From NCBI GenBank assembly GCA_013697785.1, contig JACCWE010000101.1, forward strand, positions 1 through 64,000: a stretch of DNA of 64,000 nucleotides, written 5' to 3'. Made by a program: the position numbers and the translations under genes. Positions 8,935-16,394 of this stretch are shown here, piece by piece. This DNA is from Gemmatimonadaceae bacterium (GTDB taxonomy: Bacteria; Gemmatimonadota; Gemmatimonadetes; Gemmatimonadales; Gemmatimonadaceae). The notes under the pieces were generated by a model. It saw only the letters and a program-made list of their open reading frames with translations, ran no database searches and had not been told where the DNA came from. The first letter of the stretch is position 1. Every line of letters starts with the position of its first letter.

Positions 8935-9014
8935 CTTTCTCTCCGGACCAAGGGTTGGAGAGAAACTCGGGCGCGACGGTTATCCGGCCGTTACGGCGCA
9001 GTCACGCAACGCGA

Positions 9015-10118
9015 CTATCGGTCGACAGTCGCCTGCTCCACAGGGCGCGTCGTCTGCCGGCGGGTCGCCAGCGATTCCACCGTGATCGCCGCGGTCGGGC
9101 ACTGCCCCACGAACTCACCATCGGCCGGCGACCACTCGTGCTCCTCCCGCACTGCGAACGCCTTGTGCTCGGCATCCATCTCCATAATGCGCGGCGCGAG
9201 TGCCGCGCACACGCCGCAGCCGATGCACTTGTCGCGATCGACGGACAGCTTGATCCGCCGCCGCGGATAGATCAGATCTCGCCCGAGCGGACCGTCCTCG
9301 ATATCATCCAGCGCGGACAGCGTCCCCTCGTATCCCGCCTCGATCATCTCTTCGGCGTGCGAAAACGCGAACCATTCGCGATGTCCCACGCGCGGTCGGA
9401 TCAGAAGCATCGGCGGCCCCATCCAGGTTGCGAGAGGGCTGAGCTGCAGCGCGTGCATCATCACCGATGCCGCGCGCATGTAGATCGCCGCGAAGCCTCG
9501 GCTCGTGACATCCTGCGCCCGCCCGAGGTCCGTGTTGCCAACGTCCACCGCGATCACGACGTCGACACCGAGCGATGCGATGGCCGTGGGCAGATTGTCG
9601 ATGGTGCCGCCATCGACACAGACGCGACCGCCAACTGTCGCCGGTGGAAAGAATCCGGGCAGCGCGCACGATGCGTAAACGGCGTTTCGGATGGAGACGT
9701 CCTCGAGTCCCGGGAGTCCCCACACGACGATCGCGCCACGCTCGAGATCGACCGTGTTGACGAGAAGCTCGTTGGCGAGTCCGCGAAAAGACCCCTCCGG
9801 AACGACAGCGTCGACCAGGTCTCGCAGCGGCTGCTCGAGATAGAGCGAGGGCGCACGCGATCGCTCGAGGAGCATCCCGGCACGATTGAGGCGGAAGAGA
9901 TCGCGCTTGGAGACCGTGATCGCGCGCCGCTCCATTTCGTCGAGCGGAACTCCGGCGACTCGCGCCGCGGCGATCAGCGCGCCGATGCTCGTGCCTGCAT
10001 ACCTGCTCGGGACGATGCCACGCTCCTCGAGCGCGCGCATCACACCGATGTGCGCGAATCCCTTGAGCCCCCCGCCGCCGAGGACGAGGGCCGTACGCTG
10101 CGGAACGAGCCAGGACAC
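9015..10118 (-). CDS. Patatin-like phospholipase fused to a [4Fe-4S] ferredoxin domain
   Basis: The N-terminal 280 residues form a patatin-like serine hydrolase: oxyanion loop GGGGLKG, nucleophile elbow GTSIG with S44, and catalytic dyad Asp D169 in VDGGT. The last ~75 residues form a single-cluster ferredoxin: C298, C301 and C304 in CIGCGVC, and C340 in QCPTAAI. The fusion is unusual: a lipase joined to an electron carrier. Start choice: GGAGGA sits 7 nt before this GTG but only 1 nt before another in-frame GTG six bases upstream, so the inner start is preferred. No signal peptide is seen, so it is probably cytoplasmic or at the inner membrane face. Substrate and redox partner are unknown. 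Confidence 0.88.
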   Translation of the reverse strand: MSWLVPQRTALVLGGGGLKGFAHIGVMRALEERGIVPSRYAGTSIGALIAAARVAGVPLDEMERRAITVSKRDLFRLNRAGMLLERSRAPSLYLEQPLRDLVDAVVPEGSFRGLANELLVNTVDLERGAIVVWGLPGLEDVSIRNAVYASCALPGFFPPATVGGRVCVDGGTIDNLPTAIASLGVDVVIAVDVGNTDLGRAQDVTSRGFAAIYMRAASVMMHALQLSPLATWMGPPMLLIRPRVGHREWFAFSHAEEMIEAGYEGTLSALDDIEDGPLGRDLIYPRRRIKLSVDRDKCIGCGVCAALAPRIMEMDAEHKAFAVREEHEWSPADGEFVGQCPTAAITVESLATRRQTTRPVEQATVDR

Positions 10119-10216
10119 CGTCACTCCTCCATCGCTACGTGGTACTACTCAGCCCATACACCACAATGGATGCATGGGCTGACCAGGGCGGTGGAGCAGA
10201 CTGCGATACTACGAGC

Positions 10217-10771
10217 CTAGTTCGTGTTCAGCTTGTAGCCGAGCCCGATACGCTCGCTGCGCGCGGACTGTCCGTTCCCCATACCGGTAGGACGACCAAG
10301 GTAGACGTAAAGTCCATAGAGCCCGACGAGTGCGCCGCCGACCGCGATGACCGTTCCCGCGTTATTGCCAACGATGAGACCTGTGATGAGGGCCGCACCG
10401 CCGAAGATCATGAGGCCGACGCCGCTGCCCCGTGACGGTCTGCGCATCGACTGCGAGGTGAGGTCGATGTGGCTGGCGAGGCGCGGAGAGAGCGTTGCGG
10501 CCTCGGTGCTCGGGCCGGTCGGAACACTGGTCGTTGCGGCAATGGGCGCCGGAGCCTGCGCTTCGAGGGCAACGACAGGTACCGCGATATCGACGATGGC
10601 CGGCTCCGACTCAATCGCAACCGGCGCCGCGAGCTCAATCGCGCCTGCTGGTGCGTCCTGCACGAAGATCGTCTGATCGTCCGACACGAACTGCTCGCTC
10701 TGCGCCTGAACACGAGTTCCGGCAACAGACGCTACGAGGAGCGCTGCGACTGCGAATGTGAGCTTGGCCAT
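10217..10771 (-). CDS. Exported protein with C-terminal glycine-rich transmembrane hairpin
   Basis: A 184-residue protein with a clear signal peptide (MAKLTFAVAALLVASVAG, cleavage near VQAQ), an Ala/Pro/Val-rich region, and a C-terminal hydrophobic part (GVGLMIFGGAALITGLIVG, then AGTVIAVGGALVGLYGLYVY) that could be two membrane passes or an OM-associated hairpin. The pattern 'LMIFGGAALITGLIVG' is common in small exported proteins of unknown role. AAGGA lies 5-6 nt before the ATG. I do not recognise a family; no function is proposed. Confidence 0.7.
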   Translation of the reverse strand: MAKLTFAVAALLVASVAGTRVQAQSEQFVSDDQTIFVQDAPAGAIELAAPVAIESEPAIVDIAVPVVALEAQAPAPIAATTSVPTGPSTEAATLSPRLASHIDLTSQSMRRPSRGSGVGLMIFGGAALITGLIVGNNAGTVIAVGGALVGLYGLYVYLGRPTGMGNGQSARSERIGLGYKLNTN

Positions 10772-10924
10772 GAGATCCTTGTATAGAGGGCGAAGGTGAA
10801 CTCCCCCTGAACCAAGTGCAAGGAAGATGCCTTATTGGGTACTATGGCGTACAACTTCTCTTGAGCTCACCATAATTGAGAGGTATCTTCACGGAACAGC
10901 GCCCTCCCCCAAATCCGACGGTTG

Positions 10925-11152
10925 ATGCCCACTCCTCCGAAAAAGCTCAGAAAGCAGTACAAGAACAACGACTATCCGAACGTCATCCTTCGCTTCGAGG
11001 ATGGGCATGAAATCGAGGTCATCAAGGGCGCGGGAAAGACCTTCGATTGCTACGCGGGCGAAACAATCAAGATCCTCGCGATGTACGACAAGACGTCGAA
11101 GGATCGCGAGCTCGTCAAGACCTGGAAGGCGGACGAGTTTCCGGACGCATGA
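10925..11152 (+). CDS. Small conserved-looking protein of unknown function
   Basis: A 75-residue basic, soluble protein beginning MPTPPKKLRKQY with a compact beta-rich core (VILRFEDGHEIEVIKG, then GETIKILAMYDK). The codon use fits its neighbours and the sequence looks folded rather than random. It could be a small OB- or SH3-like barrel; that is a guess. No good Shine-Dalgarno is seen. A TTG lies directly before the chosen ATG. A plausible promoter (TTGAGC, 16 nt, GTATCT) starts about 65 bp upstream. Confidence 0.6.
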   Translation: MPTPPKKLRKQYKNNDYPNVILRFEDGHEIEVIKGAGKTFDCYAGETIKILAMYDKTSKDRELVKTWKADEFPDA

Positions 11153-11233
11153 TCGTGGATCGTGCTGCGCGGAAGACGGCACCAATCCTGCCTTCCCCGT
11201 AGCACCCACAGTCCGCTTTATCGGAGGTTCGTC

Positions 11234-11689
11234 GTGAGCTTGAAGTACTTCCCGCTCCTCGTCTGCGCCGTTGCGGCGCTCGCGATGGCGGCACCAGCCG
11301 GAGCGCAGTTCACGGCCGCTATCGTTCCGCCCCGCGTCAAGGCGAAGGCGGACACCATCGTCAAACAGGATTCCGTTCGGCGCGCGACCGTCGCACTCGC
11401 GGCCCGCGTCACCGACATGAAAAGGTGGGTAGACTCCGCCGCGGGTGTCTCGATACCTGCCGCCGACAGCACGAAGCTGCTCATGTCGAAGAGCGACTCG
11501 TCGAAGACGGCGGTGATGAAGGACTCGGTCATCCTCAATCGCAATGAGCGCATCCGCGCCGACTCCGCCTCGTCGATAGGCACCGTCGAGGTGCACGACA
11601 GCACGGGGCTCAAGGGCGACGCGCCGCCGCCGCCGGCACCGCCGGCGAAGAAGCCGCCAGCAGCGCCAATGGCCCTGCGCCGGGACTAG
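11234..11689 (+). CDS. Secreted Ala/Ser-rich protein with proline-rich C-terminus
   Basis: A 151-residue protein with a signal peptide (LKYFPLLVCAVAALAMAAP, cleavage near AGAQ). The mature part is rich in Asp, Lys and Ser and probably helical or disordered (VKAKADTIVKQDSVRRATV). It ends in a Pro/Ala/Lys tail. The start is a GTG with GGAGG 7 nt upstream. An upstream in-frame start would destroy the signal peptide and is rejected. It is one base from the sortase gene, so the two are probably co-expressed, but there is no LPXTG-like sorting signal, so it is not an obvious sortase substrate. Function unknown. Confidence 0.7.
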   Translation: MSLKYFPLLVCAVAALAMAAPAGAQFTAAIVPPRVKAKADTIVKQDSVRRATVALAARVTDMKRWVDSAAGVSIPAADSTKLLMSKSDSSKTAVMKDSVILNRNERIRADSASSIGTVEVHDSTGLKGDAPPPPAPPAKKPPAAPMALRRD

Positions 11690-11690
11690 C

Positions 11691-12281
11691 GTGAAGCGCG
11701 CGCTCGGAGCCGCGCTCGTCGCGGTCGGAGCGGCGCTGCTGCTGTATGTCGGCTACCGCTACGCGAGCGGCGCGCATGAACGCGATAGCGCGCGCACCGA
11801 GTGGGCGGAGCTCGAGGCGCACAACGCGGTCGCAGCCGCATCGCTCGCCGCGACTCCAACACACACCACGTACGTCACAGGGGAGCTGGTGGGCCGCTTG
11901 CTGATCCCGGCGGTGAAACTCGACGAGGTGATCGCCGAGGGCGTGGATGATGACGAGCTCGATGCCGGGCCCGGGCACTTCCCGGGAACTGCCTCGCCAG
12001 GCGAGCCGGGCAACGCAGTAATCTCCGCGCATCGTGACCGCCACTTCCACTCGCTGGGCCGCGTCGTCATCGGCGACACTGTCATTACCGAGACGCGAAC
12101 GGCGCGCACCACCTGGGTGATCACGGGCCGAAAGATCGTGGGCCGCTACGAGCCGTCGCTCTTCCCGTCGGCCGTACCGGAGCTGACGCTGACGACGTGC
12201 TGGCCGATCCGCTACGTGGGCCCGGCGCCCGATCGCCTCATTCTCACCGCCCAGCCCGTGGTCGTTCCACCCAGGGCGTAG
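11691..12281 (+). CDS. Sortase family transpeptidase (class D-like)
   Basis: A 196-residue membrane-anchored cysteine transpeptidase. An N-terminal transmembrane helix (residues 3-22) is followed by the sortase barrel. The catalytic residues are all present: H114 in ISAHRDRHF, C170 in TLTTCWP, and R182 in APDRLIL. Sortases join proteins with a C-terminal sorting signal to an acceptor amine; in Gram-negative bacteria they are mostly orphan class D or E types. The GTG start follows the upstream stop by one base. I found no LPXTG-type substrate in this window, so the target protein must be elsewhere or use an unrecognised signal. Confidence 0.88.
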   Translation: MKRALGAALVAVGAALLLYVGYRYASGAHERDSARTEWAELEAHNAVAAASLAATPTHTTYVTGELVGRLLIPAVKLDEVIAEGVDDDELDAGPGHFPGTASPGEPGNAVISAHRDRHFHSLGRVVIGDTVITETRTARTTWVITGRKIVGRYEPSLFPSAVPELTLTTCWPIRYVGPAPDRLILTAQPVVVPPRA

Positions 12282-12293
12282 GGCCCTCGCTAA

Positions 12294-12458
12294 CTACTGC
12301 GTCGACTCCGCTGCGGGGTGCGCGCCCGAGCCCGGAACGCCGTAGTGGCGCCAGACGAAGAACAGGAAGAGGCAGAGCAGCGCGACGATTAAAATGCCGA
12401 TCGTGATTCCGCGTCGTTCGCTGTCGGTGCGTGCGTCTGTCGCCAATTCTTCGCTCAC
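12294..12458 (-). CDS. Small single-pass membrane protein
   Basis: A 54-residue peptide: acidic N-terminus, one strong transmembrane helix (GITIGILIVALLCLFLFFVW, about residues 17-36), then a short Gly/Pro/Ala tail. The GTG start is preceded by CCGGAG with a 5-nt gap; 28 further open codons upstream lack any such signal. It converges with the sortase gene with 12 bases between stops. Function unknown; size and topology resemble accessory subunits or membrane regulators. Confidence 0.55.
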   Translation of the reverse strand: MSEELATDARTDSERRGITIGILIVALLCLFLFFVWRHYGVPGSGAHPAAESTQ

Positions 12459-12637
12459 GAGCACTCCGGTAGGGTTGACGGGTAGCAGGCAAAAGCCTCG
12501 CCACGGTCGCGACACGCTACACCGCTCGGGCGCGCGCGCCAAGGGGTGACCGTGCGTGGGGTGGAGGCTAACTTTCCACGGGGACGCGGCAGAACTGTCG
12601 CTCTCGCGCGACTTCTCCCTCCTTCGAGCCGCTTCTT

Positions 12638-14275
12638 ATGCGTCTTGTAACGTTTGCGCTCGTCGCCTCGCTCGCTCCGGCATCAGTCGTCGCGCAGGGC
12701 GCGGCCGGTCCGATCACCGCAACGCAGATAGACGGCGATCTTCGCTTCCTCTCGTCCGATCTCCTCGAGGGTCGCGCACCCGCGACGCGCGCCGACAAGC
12801 TCACCACCGAATACATCGCCGATCAGCTGCGCAGCGCCGGCGTCGAGCCCGGAGTGAATGGCTCGTACTTCCAGACGGTGCCGATCGATGTCGTGAAAGC
12901 CGATCCCGCATCGATCAGGGTGAGCGCCACGGGGAAGTCGACGATGACTCTCAAGTCGCCCGATGATGTCGTCGTCTTCGCCGGATCGGCCGTCGAGAAC
13001 AGCAAGGCGAGCGGCGAGCTGGTCTACGTCGGCTACGGCGCGTCGGCGCCCGAGTACAAATGGGATGACTACAAGGGAACGGACCTCAAGGGGAAGATCC
13101 TCCTCGTCCTCGTGAACGATCCCCCCGCGAGCACGGCCGAGCCGAAGCTCTTCGGCGGCAAGGCCATGACGTACTACGGACGCTGGACGTACAAATACGA
13201 AGAAGCCGAGCGTCGCGGCGCGGCGGGAGTGCTCATCGTCCACACGACCGCGGCGGCCAGCTATCCCTGGCACACCGTCGTCGGCTCATGGAGCGGCGAG
13301 CAGCGCACGCTTCCGCGCGATGCGTCGTCCGCTCCGCCGCTCGGTATGCGCGGTTGGATTACCGACAGCGCGGCAACTGCGCTCCTCAAGGGCGCCGGCC
13401 TCGACATGGCGAAGCTGCGCAAGGATGCGGAGTCGCGCGACTTCAAGCCGGTGAGCACCGGGATCGACATCGACTTCTCGGCGCACAACTCCGTCAACCA
13501 CCTCTCGAGCGCAAACGTCGTCGGCGTCGTCCGCGGCCACGACTCGAAGCTCAAGAACGAGTACGTCGCGATCAGCGCGCACTGGGATCACCTGGGCATC
13601 GGCGTTCCAGTCGATGGCGACTCGATCTACAACGGCGCCGTCGACAACGGCTCCGGTGTCGCGTCGGTGCTCGCGATCGCCCGCGCGGCGGCGAAGCTCT
13701 CGACGACGCGCCGCTCGCTGATCTTCCTCTTCGTCACGGCGGAAGAATCCGGGCTCCTCGGCTCGCAGTTCTACGGCGAGCATCCGACCGTTCCAGCGAA
13801 CGCGATCGTCGCCGATCTCAATCTCGACGTCATCACCGTCAATGGACGCGTGCGCGATCTCGAGGTCATGGGTGACAACAAGTCGACGCTCGGCCCGATG
13901 CTCGCGAGCCTGATCCGTCCGCAAGGGATGAAGCTTTCGCCAGATGCGCACCCCGAGGCTGGGCACTTCTATCGCTCCGATCATTTCTCGTTCGCGAAGG
14001 TGGGGATCCCGTCGGTGTCGATTGGTGCGGGTGAGGACTATATCGGCAAGCCGAAGGATTTCGGCGAGAAGGCGAGCGTGGACTACAACGAGCATCGCTA
14101 CCACCAGCCGGCGGATGCGTACAGCCCGGACTTCGACCTGAGCGGCGCCGCCCAGATCTCGAACATCGTGCTCAAGTTCGCGCGCACGCTAGCGAACTCG
14201 CCGGTGACGCCGACGTGGAACGCCGACGCGGAGTTCAAGGCTGCGCGTGAGAAGTCGCTGAAGCCGCTCTCGTAG
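12638..14275 (+). CDS. Secreted M28 family zinc peptidase with PA domain
   Basis: A 545-residue exported aminopeptidase-type metalloprotease. A signal peptide (MRLVTFALVASLAPASVVAQ) leads into a region with a PA-like insert (about residues 120-250, YVGYGASAPEYKWDDYKG). The M28 core follows: SAHWDHLG (zinc His), NGAVDNGSG (bridging Asp), TAEESGLLGS (catalytic and zinc Glu), LNLD and a late NEHRYHQPAD. These are the co-catalytic di-zinc ligands. It would trim peptides in the periplasm or outside the cell. No good Shine-Dalgarno is visible. Its stop overlaps a GTG of the next gene, so coupling to psuG is possible. Confidence 0.92.
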   Translation: MRLVTFALVASLAPASVVAQGAAGPITATQIDGDLRFLSSDLLEGRAPATRADKLTTEYIADQLRSAGVEPGVNGSYFQTVPIDVVKADPASIRVSATGKSTMTLKSPDDVVVFAGSAVENSKASGELVYVGYGASAPEYKWDDYKGTDLKGKILLVLVNDPPASTAEPKLFGGKAMTYYGRWTYKYEEAERRGAAGVLIVHTTAAASYPWHTVVGSWSGEQRTLPRDASSAPPLGMRGWITDSAATALLKGAGLDMAKLRKDAESRDFKPVSTGIDIDFSAHNSVNHLSSANVVGVVRGHDSKLKNEYVAISAHWDHLGIGVPVDGDSIYNGAVDNGSGVASVLAIARAAAKLSTTRRSLIFLFVTAEESGLLGSQFYGEHPTVPANAIVADLNLDVITVNGRVRDLEVMGDNKSTLGPMLASLIRPQGMKLSPDAHPEAGHFYRSDHFSFAKVGIPSVSIGAGEDYIGKPKDFGEKASVDYNEHRYHQPADAYSPDFDLSGAAQISNIVLKFARTLANSPVTPTWNADAEFKAAREKSLKPLS

Positions 14276-14277
14276 TG

Positions 14278-15192
14278 ATGGTGGGATCGAGGGTGCGCAC
14301 GCCTCCTGACTTCGGCACGTGGATGGTGGAGGCGAAGCCGATCGTCGCGCTCGAGAGCTCGGTATTCGCGCAGGGACTGCCGAGCCCTGCCAATCGCACG
14401 GCCGCGCGTACGATGATCGAGGCGATCGAGTCGCGCGGTGTCATCCCGCTCGTCACCGCCATCGTGAAGGGTACACCAGCAGTCGGACTCATGGACGAGG
14501 AGCTCGAGCGCTTCCTCGGCCGCGACGGCATCGAGAAGGTCTCGGCGCGCGATCTCGCGCAGGCGATGGCGCGCGGCGTCGACGGAGCGACGACCGTCGC
14601 GGCGGCGATCATGCTCGCGCACAGCGCCGGGATCGAGGTGCTGGCCACCGGCGGCATTGGGGGCGTGCATCGCGCGCCCGCATACGACGAGTCCGCCGAC
14701 CTCGCCGAGCTGGCGCGCACGTCGATCGTCGTGGTGTGCTCCGGGCCCAAGGCCATCCTCGATCTCCGCGCGACGTCGGAGCGGCTGGACACCCTCGGCG
14801 TGACGATCGCGGGCTTCGGGACCAGCGAGCTCCCCGCCTTTTACGGCGCCGAGAGCGGCATCCCGGTGCAGCGCGTCGACGAGCCGGCGATGATCGCGTC
14901 GATCTTCAAGGCCAAGCGCGAGCTCGGACAGACGGGTGCGCTGCTCGTCGTGCAACCTCCACCCGCGCAGTACGCGTTGCCCGCTTCGGTGGTCGAGCGT
15001 GCTGTAGTAGAGGGGATACGCGAGAGCACACGGGCCGGCATTCAGGGCGCGGCGATCACGCCATTTCTGCTCGCCTACGTCGACAAGGCCACCTCGGGCC
15101 GAGCGCGCGAGGTGAATCTGGCATTACTGGAACAGAACGCAGCGCTCGCGGCCTCTATCGCAGTGGAGCTCACGCGCTTTGCGCTTCGTTGA
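14278..15192 (+). CDS. psuG: Pseudouridine-5'-phosphate glycosidase
   Basis: A 304-residue enzyme that cleaves the C-C glycosidic bond of pseudouridine 5'-phosphate to uracil and ribose 5-phosphate (reversibly). Typical blocks are PIVALESSVFAQGLP, GGIGGVHR, VVCSGPKAILDL (catalytic Lys region) and GTSELPAFYG. Length equals the family norm. It starts two bases after the M28 stop. The usual partner kinase PsuK is not adjacent, so pseudouridine phosphorylation must be done elsewhere. Confidence 0.93.
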   Translation: MVGSRVRTPPDFGTWMVEAKPIVALESSVFAQGLPSPANRTAARTMIEAIESRGVIPLVTAIVKGTPAVGLMDEELERFLGRDGIEKVSARDLAQAMARGVDGATTVAAAIMLAHSAGIEVLATGGIGGVHRAPAYDESADLAELARTSIVVVCSGPKAILDLRATSERLDTLGVTIAGFGTSELPAFYGAESGIPVQRVDEPAMIASIFKAKRELGQTGALLVVQPPPAQYALPASVVERAVVEGIRESTRAGIQGAAITPFLLAYVDKATSGRAREVNLALLEQNAALAASIAVELTRFALR

Positions 15193-15278
15193 TGAAGTGG
15201 TGATCTCTGCCATTGAACTCTGCGGCTACGACACACTAAAATAGGCAAGACCTTTCGACGTCGGAGGAAGCTCGCCAC

Positions 15279-16394
15279 ATGGCCACGCCCTTCTTGAGTT
15301 CAGAGGAGTACGACGAGCGGGCGCACGAGCTCTATAACGAAGGTCAGTACGATGCCGCGCTCGATGTGCTGCGGGAGGGCTTGAACCTCTATCCGGAGTC
15401 CGTCGAGCTGCACATCGGAGCTGGATTCGCGCGCCTCGCGCGCGAGGAATACGCATGGGCGCGCCGCAGCTTCGAGGTCGCGCTCGTGCTCGACGCGCTG
15501 CACGAGGAGGCGCTTGCCGGGCTGGGCGAGACGCTGCTCAAGTTCGGAATGCGCGACGAAGCGATGAAGACCTTCCGGAAGATTCTCGATCTCGGCTACG
15601 AAGATGATCTCGATCTCGTGCTGCAGGTCGGACGCGCGCTCTTCCGCGAAGAGATGATGGACGAGGCGCGCGAGTTCTTCGAAGTCGCCGCGCGCGAGCA
15701 AAAGGACCTCGCCGAAGCGAGCGCATGCCTAGGCTACGTGAATCATCGTCTCGGCAACGACGACGCGGCGCTCACGCATCTGCGCCGCGCGCTCCAGCTC
15801 GACGAGGAGCACACCGAGGCGCGCATCTATCTGGCCAACATTCTCTACGATCGCGGCGAGTACGAGCCTGCCCTCAATCAGCTCGACCTGACGACGCCCG
15901 ACGATCACTGGGACGAGCTGGGGATCTGGCGCTTCATCGAGCTCAAGAAGTCGATCTACAAGCTCAAGGATGGCGACGGCGAGCTGCGTCCGTGGGAATC
16001 ACGACTCGGCGAGCTCTCCGGCGAGCCCGACGACATCGACGAGATGCTCGCCGACATCGAGCAGCGCGTCCTCGAGCAGGAGGAGGCGCGCGACAAAGGG
16101 CAGCTCGAGCTCTTCGGAGCGCTGCTCACCGATCTCATCGAGCGGAAGAAGGACGACATCATCGAGCACAGCATTCTGATGTCCGATGGCGCGGAGTACA
16201 TGGGAAGCTGGGAGCACATCGTGCGCGACATGCGCGACGCGAGCCGGCAGATGGCCGGTCGCTCACTTCAGGAGTACATGTCCAACGAGGCCCGGCGCGG
16301 ATATTCGCTCACGGGCGTGAAGATTCCGACGAGCGACGCCGAGAGCTTCATTCGCGGCAGTGCGAACGCGGGGTTGCTCCGAATCGTTCGTTGA
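15279..16394 (+). CDS. Tetratricopeptide repeat protein
   Basis: A 371-residue cytoplasmic protein. The N-terminal ~210 residues hold about six TPR helical pairs (for example YNEGQYDAALDVLREGL, then WARRSFEVALVLD, GNDDAALTHLRRALQLD, and YDRGEYEPALNQLD). The C-terminal ~150 residues are charged and helical and end in an unfamiliar small domain (VKIPTSDAESFIRGS). TPR proteins serve as scaffolds. The ATG has GGAGG 11 nt upstream. It overlaps the start of the M16 protease gene (TTGA), so the two are made together and may interact. Confidence 0.88.
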   Translation: MATPFLSSEEYDERAHELYNEGQYDAALDVLREGLNLYPESVELHIGAGFARLAREEYAWARRSFEVALVLDALHEEALAGLGETLLKFGMRDEAMKTFRKILDLGYEDDLDLVLQVGRALFREEMMDEAREFFEVAAREQKDLAEASACLGYVNHRLGNDDAALTHLRRALQLDEEHTEARIYLANILYDRGEYEPALNQLDLTTPDDHWDELGIWRFIELKKSIYKLKDGDGELRPWESRLGELSGEPDDIDEMLADIEQRVLEQEEARDKGQLELFGALLTDLIERKKDDIIEHSILMSDGAEYMGSWEHIVRDMRDASRQMAGRSLQEYMSNEARRGYSLTGVKIPTSDAESFIRGSANAGLLRIVR

